The position numbers and the translations under genes were made by a program. Shown piece by piece: positions 1 through 10,533 of a DNA stretch of 60,448 nt (the first letter of the stretch is position 1; each line of letters opens with the position of its first letter). The stretch is from positions 1 through 60,448 of the IMG/VR virus record IMGVR_UViG_3300010149_000020; one strand, 5' to 3'. Under the pieces are notes generated by a model. It was given only the letters and a program-made list of their open reading frames with translations, searched no databases and was not told the origin of the DNA. The stretch is from a virus.

Positions 1-2049
1 AGATCCATGTGATCGATGTAATTGACGCCTCATGCTCATCGGAGTACCCCGATGAAGAGTTGGAGAAACGAATGAATGTCCGTATCGAGCAAATCTAATT
101 CGGTGATGAGGTATCAAATTTCCAGTTTCGACACCATTGTTTGTCTGTTTGAGAACACTTCCTCTCTCTGCATGATCAGAGATTCTGTGCGATGCAAACA
201 AACGAGTTTGCCCACTTCTCGCACCACCGTCCTCAGCGCGAAGGTTTAGGCCATGGTACTGTTCCAGTTTGTCATGAAGAATCCGCTGACAATGAAAAAT
301 GAGCATTCGATCATGAGTATCGAATTGGGACGTTTCATTGCTGTTCTCAGCAACTCCCGCTTTTCTCGGATTTGGGGCTGATAATCCGCCCATACCCCAT
401 GTTTTGTCTGACCATGCTTGCACTCGATCATGACCAGAACGAACAAATATACCGCCTGGTATATCATCTTGTGATGGTAATTGAATCTTGAGATTCGGAG
501 TTAGATTTCCCCCTGGCGAAGATGGGCCAACCTCAACTAAGCCTGTTAATGGATTTTCTCGTTCATTTGAGAATGTGAAATCCCGAATAATCGTCCCCCA
601 TGGCGATTTTCCCTTCAAAACCAATTTGTTGCCTTGACCATCCAAGACCTCAATGTCATCAAAAACCCGTTCTTCATTGCTGATGTTAAGGCCAGTCACT
701 CGATTCTCATTTGTAGTACCAGTCATCCTAAAGGGACGCGCATAGGCTTCTTGATTTGAATCCTTGATCCCGTGCGTTTGGTGGATGGTCGCCATTGAAA
801 AATTAGTCAAATGAGGATCTGCTCCATCCTTGTAAATTGATGCTGTCGTAGCCGATGAGAAGGATCCCTCGTATCCATTCTCAAGAGCGATTTTATGACT
901 TGTGGAAACAACAGGCAATTCCACGCCCCCCTCCAGCCTCTCAATTCTCAATTGATTTGAAGCAATATCGGAGATCGTATTTGGATGCAGAGAGGTTATC
1001 CCTTCGATGTGAGGCGAAGTAATGTGATAGTCAGGAGGGGGTATCGACGGCATATTGCACGAATTCAGCCCCTCAATGCTAAATCGATTGTACCCGTTCC
1101 CAGTTGTGAAAGCAACTGCCTCTCGACCGTTTTTCGTGTGGTGGTTTGTTGCCGGTAAGCCCATGTTTCCCCCATCCATAGGTTTTGCAACAAATTTGTG
1201 AAGTCCAATCGATCCAACTCCTTGGACAACTGGGCCTAAGTTTGCTTCCGACCAGTAAGAATGAGGCGTTATTTTCTGCCATGCTAAAACAACGGTGTGA
1301 GTTGCTCCAACATCTGTTGTCAAAGACACACCGACGCTCGACAATGAATCGCCAGCCGATGGGCTTCCAGTAAATGTGTATCCGGTGGAACTGAACGTCA
1401 CGTATGAGTAGTTTCCACTTCTGTAAAGCAAAGTTGGAATCGCACTCAAATCATATGTGCCTATGTTGAGATACTTTGAACCTCCTCCTGTGCCGTCAAT
1501 TCTTAATTGGTAATGACCAATCATTTCAGTTGGGAAGCCTGTGCTGCCCAATGTTTTGATTTTAGCGATCACCGAAGATCCACTGAAGTATGTAAGGCTC
1601 TCAATCTTGTATTTTTGATCCATCGATTGACGGACATATCTTGCTTTTAGGTACGATGTCTTGTCTCGCTCTCCAACCATTTTGATTCTTCGAGAATTGA
1701 TTTTAGCAGCAATAAAACGCGTTGCTTCTTCTGTTCCCAGATCGTAAGTATGAACTGCGCTTGCGTGATCAATGCGTTGTTGCTTGAGATCAACTGCGAT
1801 GACATTTTTTGCTTCTGCTATTGATGAAGATGCCGCCGCCAAGTTTGTTCTGATCAACACCGTCACGCCTTGACGCCAGTCAGTCGAATTTACTCCCGAC
1901 TCCCAATCTTCTATGTCTTCATGATCATATTCAGTATCAGGGTAAGTGATGTGCATTGACATGATGCCCGATTTTGGCATACCATCTGCTGTTTTACCCA
2001 TCAGCCGATATTTGGCTGGATAAAATGAACGAGGAAATACATCTGCCAT
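1..2049 (-). CDS. Large tail/adhesion structural protein, C-terminus cut by window edge
   Basis: An open frame of 683 codons runs from ATG at 2049 to the left edge with no stop, so the protein is truncated in the window. It starts 5 bases after the stop of the 1629-residue tail protein and has a GGTGAT ribosome site 4 bases before the ATG. The sequence is rich in Gly, Ser, Thr and Asn, with beta-strand-like segments (for example around residues 150-260) and no transmembrane segment or recognisable enzyme motif. As the last of a run of large tail genes it is probably a baseplate, fibre or receptor-binding component; that role is inferred from position and composition only. Confidence 0.8.
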   Translation of the reverse strand, partial: MADVFPRSFYPAKYRLMGKTADGMPKSGIMSMHITYPDTEYDHEDIEDWESGVNSTDWRQGVTVLIRTNLAAASSSIAEAKNVIAVDLKQQRIDHASAVHTYDLGTEEATRFIAAKINSRRIKMVGERDKTSYLKARYVRQSMDQKYKIESLTYFSGSSVIAKIKTLGSTGFPTEMIGHYQLRIDGTGGGSKYLNIGTYDLSAIPTLLYRSGNYSYVTFSSTGYTFTGSPSAGDSLSSVGVSLTTDVGATHTVVLAWQKITPHSYWSEANLGPVVQGVGSIGLHKFVAKPMDGGNMGLPATNHHTKNGREAVAFTTGNGYNRFSIEGLNSCNMPSIPPPDYHITSPHIEGITSLHPNTISDIASNQLRIERLEGGVELPVVSTSHKIALENGYEGSFSSATTASIYKDGADPHLTNFSMATIHQTHGIKDSNQEAYARPFRMTGTTNENRVTGLNISNEERVFDDIEVLDGQGNKLVLKGKSPWGTIIRDFTFSNERENPLTGLVEVGPSSPGGNLTPNLKIQLPSQDDIPGGIFVRSGHDRVQAWSDKTWGMGGLSAPNPRKAGVAENSNETSQFDTHDRMLIFHCQRILHDKLEQYHGLNLRAEDGGARSGQTRLFASHRISDHAERGSVLKQTNNGVETGNLIPHHRIRFARYGHSFVSPTLHRGTPMSMRRQLHRSHGS

Positions 2050-2054
2050 TTACA

Positions 2055-5000
2055 TCACCAAATGTTGCGGCCAGCCCAAAGGGTATCCGCCTCAGCAAAT
2101 GACAACCTACGCTTCCATAAAGCGACTTCGGACAAAAATCCAGCAAAGTGTATCGGTCCTGCTGAATTTGTTCCTGTCGTGCCGGTTGCATCAATTGTTC
2201 CGTATGTGCTTGCTCCAGACAGCATACCACTGAAATATCCCACAAACGGAGGACATGGAAATCCTCCTTGGGTATTCTGCGCCCCTGTAAATTGAACATA
2301 AGGTGCGCCAATCAAAGCACACCCAATAGTAGCCATATCCAAATCACGGATAGTCTGTAAAGCAGAAGGCACATCAGGGTGATCGGCAACACCTCCTGCA
2401 TACCCGTTTGATTGTGTATCAAAGGTATTTCTTTTGTTAGGACCAATCGCTGCGGGTCCGTAGTTTTGATCCGGCACATTTGACATCCACAATGAAAAGT
2501 CGTGAATTGAAGGAGACATACCGGCACCTGGGTCGTTTGGATCAGTAATCCCAACGGTGTTGCCTATGTAACAATATGATTCGCCTGTGGTTCCGTCCAC
2601 TCCTGCCATCACAAAAGTCCATCCACCAGTATTTACTCTCAAGACCCCGCTTGGCATGGCTTGAGGAACTAAAACCGATGTAGCAATAGGAAGGCCGAAG
2701 GGAACTCCTGTTGCATTGCTAAGTGCAACTGTCATCTCCTGATCTGGTCCTACTGGTGGCTGACCCGCAACATGCAACCCCCATGGATGTCCTTGAGTCG
2801 TGGTTCCATCGTTGTAAATTCCGTGTAGTATTGGACCTGTGAAATGAGTTAAATCCGCTCCTGGTTTAATCACAGCAGATATTCCCCATTTTGCATTTGA
2901 TGCGCTTCGAGGATCAAATTCCTTTACCTCTCCATGTTCTGCTTCGATTGTCCCTCCATTGTTATTGAATAGAGCAACCACGTCTTCATGCCACCATGAT
3001 TTGGCCCTAAGACTCGATCCCCCTGTCACCTCAATGCCATCAGTGATTGTTGGGGTGGTTGTAGCAAAACCAGTTGATGTAAGGCGTACTTTGCGATTAT
3101 ACAGATCCTCACGCCATTCCGTGTTATCTTGTGTAAAACTCCCTATTCCAAATGCTTCGTTTGGTATCGCATTGTCAATGCACCTCACATACATTCGGCA
3201 TAATCCAGTAGGCTCACCGTTTTCGTCCAACTCATCTCGATGGTGAAATCCCCGAAAAGTGTTGTCATTGATCGTATCTTCATTGCGAAGATCTGTGAAA
3301 TCAAGCACAGCAGAAGCACCTTGGAAATCTCCCAAATTTTGGAATCCGCTAAATCCTGTTGGGCCTTTGGATAACGGATGATTGTATTCCTCCGAATAGT
3401 CGCTGTTTGTACCATCGCTAACATCAAAAACGACACCAGTATGCCCTCCTCCGAAGAAAATAATACCGTCTTTGTCCATCAATGGATTCAAGAATACAAC
3501 GTCCAAGCCGAGAACTTCCGCTCCCGAATTATCATAAAGTGAATCATAGAATGCCCTTGCGTCCTCATAGGGGCGAACATTTGTCAGCGTCACAACTCCT
3601 GTTTCAGCACTTGTGGGTCCAACCTCATCGACAGTTGCCAAACTTGAACCAATCCTAATGATGATATTGACATCTTGATTTGTTTGGCTTGCAAGGATGT
3701 TGGATCGGGCCAAATAATCTATGGTTCCGATCTCAACATTTATTTTTGAAATGACACCCGCAGAATAAGTGCCATAAGCGTTCCCTGATGTGCCTACATT
3801 GGTTGTTTTTGCGGTGTACCGCTGTCCGATACCATCATATGATCTTATGTCGTTTGAAGCCCATGCGATAGTACGACCATGTGGTGCGCCAGTAAATGTG
3901 GTTATAGGAACAAATGTTTCTCCATCGGATCCAATCGGAAGGGGTGCAGCGAAAGAGTTGGCTCCATATGTTCGACTGTTCGTTGCTAAAAGACCACCAA
4001 AACCAAACGCTTGTATTGGCCTGTAAGCGTATGAACTCCTGTTCTCAAACCATACTGCGAAATTTCTTCCAGCAGCACCAGGTACTGTGGAATGGATCAC
4101 AATTGAAAGACCTTCTTCGCCATCCTTTGATTCCACAGGGCTTCCCATAAAAGCACGAACATAACCAAGATGAGATCCATTTGCGTTAATATCATCAATG
4201 TATGTATCATAAGCACTAAATCCCTTTGTAGTCTTTGATTCTTCGTGTCCACTCATGTTGATCCTACGAATGACTTCATTCACACAATCTGAAAAACTCT
4301 GCGATTTTGTTGCAATGTCTCTCAACTGAATCTGCTGAGGCGTAACATATGATAAACTACCCGAACTGCTAATTCCTTTCAATCCCGCAAAGTATGGAAT
4401 GCACTCAATTGGTAATCTTGAATATACATCATTCTTTCCTCCGAATTCGTTGTATATGTCGAACTCAAGACCCGACATACTCACACGATCATTGAAGATT
4501 AAAATCAAATCTCTCGCCATATAAACTTGAGAATTGGGGTAAGTCCGAACCCCTTGGTCATCCTGACCTAAGCATTCTTGAACTGCGTCTTGAATATCTT
4601 CAATGATAGTCTGTTGATTTGAGGCATCATAATTTGGAGATTGAGGGTGAACATTGGAATTCGCAATAACCCCCCCTAACATCACAACTGCGCCTGTGAA
4701 CAAATGTGCATCTGCTCTTGTCAATGCCGCTGTATCAAAAGTCCTCAACGTGTCGGATCCAAAAGATCTCACATAAGCCAGATCAGGATATATCCGATTC
4801 AAGGTGTTATCGATTTTGTGTATTCTCATCATGTAGTAGGACACGTCTTGCCTATTGGCATCTTCCGTTACAATTCCTTCACCGATGGTGACAAAACACT
4901 TCCCATTGACATTTCCAGCCCCGTCTATGTTTAGACCTGCTTCGTTTTGAAAAGCCTCTGTATCGTCAAGTTGAATGTACGAGTTAGTGGTCCCAATGGT

Positions 5001-6944
5001 GAGAGCGTATCCAGTGACGACGCCTTGGATTATGGTGTTTTGACAGCGGATCGCATAGGAATTTGTAAATGAAGTGATTAACGGTACATCTTGGTTGACC
5101 CTAATTGCAGCGATTGTATCTCTCATACCCCAGTCAATGGCATTCTTTCCTTCAATATGTTGCGCTTGAGGCCGATTTCCTGCGGTCATGGTGGCATCAA
5201 CAACCATGGTGAAGTCTTGCCCATAAGGATGCGCCAAATCGGTTCCATCCCCGTGTATTTTTTCAATGTCATAAAACATTGAAGGGAACAAAGGAATTTC
5301 TGTCAAAGCCCTTGTTGAAGCATAATGAGTTGATGTTTGCTTATCATTCCGAACAGAAGGGTTTCCAGTTCCAATGATTCGATCTTTCCAACCTGCGAGG
5401 TTGTTATGTTCGTCCCATATGGGCTTGGCGTCTATTCCTCCTTGCCCCAAACCGCCAAGTGACAAGGTAGTTGTTGGAGTTCCTAAATCTCCAATCTCCT
5501 TGATTGGAATCGACTCCCCCATGTTCAAATCTCGATCAACCTGTTGGTTAGAAAAGTCCATCAATTTGGAACGGCCTCGAACTTCTAACTCAGCCGCATT
5601 TCCTTTAACTTGAACATTGAATTGTTCAGCACGGCCAGTCAACAATGCGATTTCGATTGTGATCAGCGATGGAGATATTGAATTAGCCGAAGTCATAAAA
5701 TCATCCAACACGGCATGTCGGCTATGATTTGAAGGTACGACTAAAACAAGATTTTCATTGAATGAGAGTGTATTATCGATCACATTGAAAACTTGCAGAC
5801 TTGATCTTGAAAGCCCAGAAGGGGTTTGTTTTGTCGAACTGTGCTGTTTTAGGTTGGACCCAACTGAGGGAGTTATGACCATGACATGATGAGATGGGTT
5901 AGATGTTTGATCTGGTATGTTTGGATTATCAACTGCTCTCGGACGGCCATATCCAAGTATTGAGTTCTTCATTGAAATAAAGCACTCGCTCACATCAATG
6001 TAAGGCGATTCCATTCTCCCACCTTGACCATGAGATTTCAATGCATGAGAATGAAGTGGCCGTTTGAAGTTGGCAGATGGGATGCTGACCAAACCTCCAG
6101 CGGCAGTTATCTCAAGTTGCACGTCGTTATTGGCCGCAGGAGGGGATATGTAGGGCTTGAGAAGGATGTCCGATAATGTTCGAGGGGTTCCGCCAATGTC
6201 AAAGACCGTGGAGGCGGCTGGAACGGTTTTTTGGACGATTAAGTATGGCTTCTTTGTTCCAGCATAGAAGTTACTCATGCTTTCATTGAAATCGCTTTTG
6301 GGCAGACTTGTGCCAGCCACGACTTCTCCTGTAAGATCAATAGCATCATAATAAATTAGGATCCGGCTTGGGCCACCGTTTGAAGTCAATACCGAAGGTG
6401 ACTTGATCGAAGCAATTAGCGGTTTGTCAACTGGGGTCAAATGACGAATATATCCATCGTTTTTTGGCTTTCCATCAACGATTTCGGATTCATAATCAAT
6501 GTCAAGCCCCTTAATCATGAAAGGCCGTATGTCTTCAACGGCTATGGCTATAATCTCATCGTGAACTGATGATGAAACATTGCTCGAAAGAGAATTGTTG
6601 TATTCCCCCGCTCCTGCTTGTATGACAATACGATTGAAAGGTTTTCCTGAATCACCAACTCCATACGAGGTCAAAGATTTATTGATCACGCTTTTGGTTT
6701 CTTTGGAATATACCGTTTCTGTGATCTTTACGGGTTGATTTTCGGAGAAAACCGATTGTAGTGCGACCTCATCCGTTTTCATAATAAATTCGTCAACAAC
6801 ACCTTGGATTGTTTGTTTCACCACTTGACTATCAAACGCTGGAACTTTGCTCAAAAAGAAGTCAGCCTCAACGTGGTTGTAAGCGGTCATACCCGCCATC
6901 CCCGAATATCCCTCCTCTGTTGGTTCGTTGAGATCAGACATCAT
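2055..6944 (-). CDS. Giant tail/fibre protein with C-terminal lectin-like domain
   Basis: A 1629-residue protein, the largest gene in the window. Its ATG overlaps the upstream stop by 4 bases (ATGA), behind a GGTGAT ribosome site. It is a mosaic of beta-rich, Gly/Asn/Asp-rich segments. The last ~250 residues look like a concanavalin/LamG-type lectin domain: they end in an ALWKRRLSFAEADTLW segment, a common ending of such jelly rolls. Together with the neighbouring 781-residue protein it probably forms the host-contacting tip or baseplate of the tail. No catalytic motif was seen. Function is inferred from size, composition and position behind the tape measure. Confidence 0.8.
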   Translation of the reverse strand: MMSDLNEPTEEGYSGMAGMTAYNHVEADFFLSKVPAFDSQVVKQTIQGVVDEFIMKTDEVALQSVFSENQPVKITETVYSKETKSVINKSLTSYGVGDSGKPFNRIVIQAGAGEYNNSLSSNVSSSVHDEIIAIAVEDIRPFMIKGLDIDYESEIVDGKPKNDGYIRHLTPVDKPLIASIKSPSVLTSNGGPSRILIYYDAIDLTGEVVAGTSLPKSDFNESMSNFYAGTKKPYLIVQKTVPAASTVFDIGGTPRTLSDILLKPYISPPAANNDVQLEITAAGGLVSIPSANFKRPLHSHALKSHGQGGRMESPYIDVSECFISMKNSILGYGRPRAVDNPNIPDQTSNPSHHVMVITPSVGSNLKQHSSTKQTPSGLSRSSLQVFNVIDNTLSFNENLVLVVPSNHSRHAVLDDFMTSANSISPSLITIEIALLTGRAEQFNVQVKGNAAELEVRGRSKLMDFSNQQVDRDLNMGESIPIKEIGDLGTPTTTLSLGGLGQGGIDAKPIWDEHNNLAGWKDRIIGTGNPSVRNDKQTSTHYASTRALTEIPLFPSMFYDIEKIHGDGTDLAHPYGQDFTMVVDATMTAGNRPQAQHIEGKNAIDWGMRDTIAAIRVNQDVPLITSFTNSYAIRCQNTIIQGVVTGYALTIGTTNSYIQLDDTEAFQNEAGLNIDGAGNVNGKCFVTIGEGIVTEDANRQDVSYYMMRIHKIDNTLNRIYPDLAYVRSFGSDTLRTFDTAALTRADAHLFTGAVVMLGGVIANSNVHPQSPNYDASNQQTIIEDIQDAVQECLGQDDQGVRTYPNSQVYMARDLILIFNDRVSMSGLEFDIYNEFGGKNDVYSRLPIECIPYFAGLKGISSSGSLSYVTPQQIQLRDIATKSQSFSDCVNEVIRRINMSGHEESKTTKGFSAYDTYIDDINANGSHLGYVRAFMGSPVESKDGEEGLSIVIHSTVPGAAGRNFAVWFENRSSYAYRPIQAFGFGGLLATNSRTYGANSFAAPLPIGSDGETFVPITTFTGAPHGRTIAWASNDIRSYDGIGQRYTAKTTNVGTSGNAYGTYSAGVISKINVEIGTIDYLARSNILASQTNQDVNIIIRIGSSLATVDEVGPTSAETGVVTLTNVRPYEDARAFYDSLYDNSGAEVLGLDVVFLNPLMDKDGIIFFGGGHTGVVFDVSDGTNSDYSEEYNHPLSKGPTGFSGFQNLGDFQGASAVLDFTDLRNEDTINDNTFRGFHHRDELDENGEPTGLCRMYVRCIDNAIPNEAFGIGSFTQDNTEWREDLYNRKVRLTSTGFATTTPTITDGIEVTGGSSLRAKSWWHEDVVALFNNNGGTIEAEHGEVKEFDPRSASNAKWGISAVIKPGADLTHFTGPILHGIYNDGTTTQGHPWGLHVAGQPPVGPDQEMTVALSNATGVPFGLPIATSVLVPQAMPSGVLRVNTGGWTFVMAGVDGTTGESYCYIGNTVGITDPNDPGAGMSPSIHDFSLWMSNVPDQNYGPAAIGPNKRNTFDTQSNGYAGGVADHPDVPSALQTIRDLDMATIGCALIGAPYVQFTGAQNTQGGFPCPPFVGYFSGMLSGASTYGTIDATGTTGTNSAGPIHFAGFLSEVALWKRRLSFAEADTLWAGRNIW

Positions 6945-9286
6945 ATCACCGTATATTTGTCGAGGAAATACCCCTGCACTTGTTGCCTTTCGGCGTCATT
7001 CATGGACTTTTCGTAAAGAATGAATTCTGCCAATTCGCTGTGTTGAAGTATTTTGTTCGTCGCTGTTCCCGTTTTAGCGGCTGGATCGAATGATGCTCCA
7101 CGGCCAAAAATGGTGAAGAGAGAGTTATCAAAATTGACGGGTCCGGTGATCTTAGCAACAAAGGTTGTTTCGTTCGCAGAGTGGTAGTGAACTGTCATAT
7201 TTGTAGTTGTAGCATCGAATGTTGCAGAGAACAAACCTGGTTCGCTTAGGCTTGTTGAGGATGCATTTGTAGTTGTAATCCCGTTGTTGGTCAAAAAGGA
7301 GCCTCCGGCAGACGCTGCGAAGCCAAAAAATGTCTTAGGCAAGCCTCCGTTTTGCCCAATGAGATCAGTATTATATGCTCCACTGTAACGCGCTGAAACA
7401 AGCCAAAAGGCTGTGAACGATGTACCTGCATGAATAATTTGCTTTGATTCTCCATCGTTTGTTCCGATGTTCATCAAAGCCCCATCGGAAGATGTGCATT
7501 TCAAAGCAGGTTTGGAGTTGAATGAAGCACTATTTTCCTCATACACCCATGTTCCTATCGTATAAAGTGAAAAATCATTCCCACTTTGATCAGGAAGATA
7601 AGAAACCGTTGCTCCGTCCGATACTCCAGTTAATGCCCCTACATTGATCCACATAAGCAAATTGTCCTTTGGAGGATCGGGTTCAGGATTGATTGAAATC
7701 GATGCGGCAGTACCTGTTGTGATTCGGCTTTGAGTCGATGAAAAGTAAGCGGTGTTTCTGTTCCTGCTTCGATCTTCAAATCGTTGTCCTTGAGTAAATT
7801 CGGCACGTGTGAATGCGTCTTTTTGACGAGTAGTCATATTTGCGACAGCGGCAGATGTGTCTTTGTTCCCAGGGTCAATGATTAAATCTCCATTCCCCAA
7901 AGTGAGCCAAATAGGAGTGCCATCTGCGTGGTCAAATATCAAACCTTGACCTTTGGGATTGTTCTCAATAGTTGCTGACGCAGTGTCATCATTTACCAAA
8001 TGGACCGACTGGCAAACAATACGATTATTTGCAAAATCTAAGGAAATAATTCGTATTCTTTCAATCGGATTTACCATAGGATCCAGATCCGAAACAACGG
8101 CTGTTCCAACCGTACTTCCAGTGCTGAGATTAACTAAACGTGCGCTTGCAGTTTGTGAAAGTCCGGTCAAGGGATGAGTTCCCGATTGGTTAATCACCGC
8201 ATTCAATGAAGACTGTCGAATGCGATCAGCCCCTAAATAATCCAACGAACCCGTTGTTGATCCATAAGTGGATGAGTTGACATTAAGACTGGATGCATAC
8301 CATGTTTGCTTTTTTACATCTGGTAAATCAAGCCCTGTGATGTAAGATGCCAATCTTTCAAGGGCTGAGTATTCATCGTTTTTACCTGATGCATGATCGG
8401 GATGTTCGTACACCTTGAAATAGCCATAATCATTGATATTTTGAAAATCATACCCAAGCATGACCATTGGAATTTCGAGTAGCGAGGTAAAGACAGAAGA
8501 GTCCCTTCCTTGAGATCCAGCCGTTTCATTTCGATTGTTGAAGAAATGCACATTCGGCATGTGAATCTCATCATTAAAATCCCAAAAACCAATTGTTTGA
8601 TCTTGGACAAAGAAAGGTTGTACGGAAGGCTCTATGATGCCTCTTGAAATACGAACACTCTCAATCAATCCTCTGTATTCGCCTCCTCTCCCTCCAATGA
8701 AGAGATCGGATGAAACATTGTCCAAAATACGATTTTCAATAAGATTCAGGGAAGCAACCAAATTTCCATTGACAAAAATCTTCATCTCATCCCCAGTGAA
8801 CTGTGCGGAAACCATCATCAAAGGCTGCGCTCCTTCGGTTAGATCGCTTGGTTTGTGCTGCCCTCCAGAGTATGTGCCAGAATGAGATTCGAGAAGAACG
8901 TTGATGTCAAAAGCAGTAGCAACTGTAAATACACGCCCTATGCAATTAACACTGAATTCTATGGGCGCATTCTTGAACGGATCTCCGACTTTCAAAGAGA
9001 AACACCCTGGCTTTGAAACAACTGTTCCGCCATAATTGGGAACGATAAACGCTTCAATGGTGAACGGTCCTAATATGGCGTTCAAAGGGTTGCTCTCAGC
9101 CGGAAAATGTATTCTTCCGATCTTGGTCGCATGGCTCTTCGTTGTATTTATTGATCCGCTGTACGTGGGCCTAAGCAAGTTGATTCCGCTTTCTTTGAAC
9201 TGGCCTGTTGGAACCACAATACCGTCTGTAAATCCGTTAAATCGGATTGCCTTTGAACGAAGAGTGTGCATTGCCATGTATCTCAC
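6941..9286 (-). CDS. Tail protein with two LamG/concanavalin-like domains
   Basis: 781 residues. The start is GTG, overlapping the previous stop as GTGA; ATG at 9277 is an alternative. Two jelly-roll lectin-like domains can be seen. The first (about residues 10-220) has the pattern FTIEAFIVP, then MKIFVNGNLVASL, then a strand ending in LIESVRISRGII. The second (about 540-781) begins with LLMWINVGALTGVSDG and ends in LAEFILYEKSMNDAERQQV. Such domains bind carbohydrate in many tail fibres, so this is a likely receptor-binding or adhesion protein. The glycan target cannot be told from sequence. Confidence 0.8.
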   Translation of the reverse strand: MRYMAMHTLRSKAIRFNGFTDGIVVPTGQFKESGINLLRPTYSGSINTTKSHATKIGRIHFPAESNPLNAILGPFTIEAFIVPNYGGTVVSKPGCFSLKVGDPFKNAPIEFSVNCIGRVFTVATAFDINVLLESHSGTYSGGQHKPSDLTEGAQPLMMVSAQFTGDEMKIFVNGNLVASLNLIENRILDNVSSDLFIGGRGGEYRGLIESVRISRGIIEPSVQPFFVQDQTIGFWDFNDEIHMPNVHFFNNRNETAGSQGRDSSVFTSLLEIPMVMLGYDFQNINDYGYFKVYEHPDHASGKNDEYSALERLASYITGLDLPDVKKQTWYASSLNVNSSTYGSTTGSLDYLGADRIRQSSLNAVINQSGTHPLTGLSQTASARLVNLSTGSTVGTAVVSDLDPMVNPIERIRIISLDFANNRIVCQSVHLVNDDTASATIENNPKGQGLIFDHADGTPIWLTLGNGDLIIDPGNKDTSAAVANMTTRQKDAFTRAEFTQGQRFEDRSRNRNTAYFSSTQSRITTGTAASISINPEPDPPKDNLLMWINVGALTGVSDGATVSYLPDQSGNDFSLYTIGTWVYEENSASFNSKPALKCTSSDGALMNIGTNDGESKQIIHAGTSFTAFWLVSARYSGAYNTDLIGQNGGLPKTFFGFAASAGGSFLTNNGITTTNASSTSLSEPGLFSATFDATTTNMTVHYHSANETTFVAKITGPVNFDNSLFTIFGRGASFDPAAKTGTATNKILQHSELAEFILYEKSMNDAERQQVQGYFLDKYTVI

Positions 9287-10533
9287 AACCCGATCAATTG
9301 TTCAACTGGGAGCATGGTGAGAGAGTAGTTCCAGACAGAATCACCGGCCTCATAACCAGGATCAAAGGTGCTAACCACGGCAGGGATTGCGACCCCTTGA
9401 TTGGTGAAAGGACTTGGGCGAACAGTCTTGTTGTTGATTGTTTCAAACGGATCGTAAATCTCAGTATTCGAGTTAGAAGAAATATCAGTGCCAGGTCCCG
9501 AAGGTATCAAAAATTGCCTCAACTCTCGATTCCCACTAACGGAAGATGCAAGGGATTCGTAAGGGATTCTGATCCCCACAATATATTTTCTCACGGCTTT
9601 TGCATTTCCAATGTTTAAGAACTGTGATGAATCAACTGACGCTATTGAATTTGGCAAATCAATCATTGAACCTGCCAAAACTTGTGGGCTAATCAATCCC
9701 CCGCCCACACTTGGGTTGACAATCATGTTGAGAAGATCTTGCAATTTATCTCCTCTTGTCAATTTAACAGGATCCACTCCACCACGCATGTTAGATACGA
9801 AGAATTGATTTGTCCAAGACTGAGAACTTGCTGACGCACTTTTCTCAACCACGACGAGTATGTTTCCTGATTCACCCACTACATCGTTTCCAATCTCAAT
9901 CAATTCATTTGCGTATGCTCCTGATGATCCATTTTGAGTTTCAAACGAAATCGATGCTGCTTGTCCTGCCTTAGAAGATACGGTACAAACGTTCGTAAAT
10001 GCAGTTGTAATTCCATCGACCTTGATGCTCGATCCATTCAAAGCATTTTGAATCGCAGTTGAAAGGGTGCTGGTATTAGTGGTCGAGGATATGTCCGTGT
10101 AAATGATGCTGGTGGTGTCAACGACGTTTGATGCGCTACCGTTCTTCAAAAACAATTGATTTTTTTCACCCAAACCGGCATCAACTTGACCCTTTGTGCG
10201 GAAAGAAATAACGACATCCTCCATCTCGTCAATCATTGCGCTCCAAAGCAAATTCAATGATCCACACCAAGAAGTTGCACCTGCTGCGCCAAATGCCAGT
10301 GACAAATCTATGCTCATGTTTGCTCCAACACCAGGGGTTGGTTTTTCGTCATCACTAATCACTCCTTCAACGGTGATGGCGAGAGATGGAGTGTTCAGGT
10401 CTAAGGCTGCACGTGTGGCTAACAGAGGGATCGGGTGAGGACCGATAATGTTTCTTTGAACTGATAAGGAGATATTAGTCGCTTCCAGTTCAACAACCCC
10501 TCCATCACGACGGATCAATTGGATCATTGGCAT
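9283..10533 (-). CDS. Tail/baseplate protein of unknown fold
   Basis: 416 residues from the ATG at 10533, which overlaps the tape measure stop as TGATG. It lies between the tape measure and the lectin-like tail proteins, the place of a distal tail or baseplate hub protein in siphoviruses. The sequence is Ser/Thr/Asn-rich and beta-strand-like, with no cysteine cluster, membrane segment or catalytic motif that I recognise. The role is inferred from gene order only. Confidence 0.7.
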   Translation of the reverse strand: MPMIQLIRRDGGVVELEATNISLSVQRNIIGPHPIPLLATRAALDLNTPSLAITVEGVISDDEKPTPGVGANMSIDLSLAFGAAGATSWCGSLNLLWSAMIDEMEDVVISFRTKGQVDAGLGEKNQLFLKNGSASNVVDTTSIIYTDISSTTNTSTLSTAIQNALNGSSIKVDGITTAFTNVCTVSSKAGQAASISFETQNGSSGAYANELIEIGNDVVGESGNILVVVEKSASASSQSWTNQFFVSNMRGGVDPVKLTRGDKLQDLLNMIVNPSVGGGLISPQVLAGSMIDLPNSIASVDSSQFLNIGNAKAVRKYIVGIRIPYESLASSVSGNRELRQFLIPSGPGTDISSNSNTEIYDPFETINNKTVRPSPFTNQGVAIPAVVSTFDPGYEAGDSVWNYSLTMLPVEQLIGL

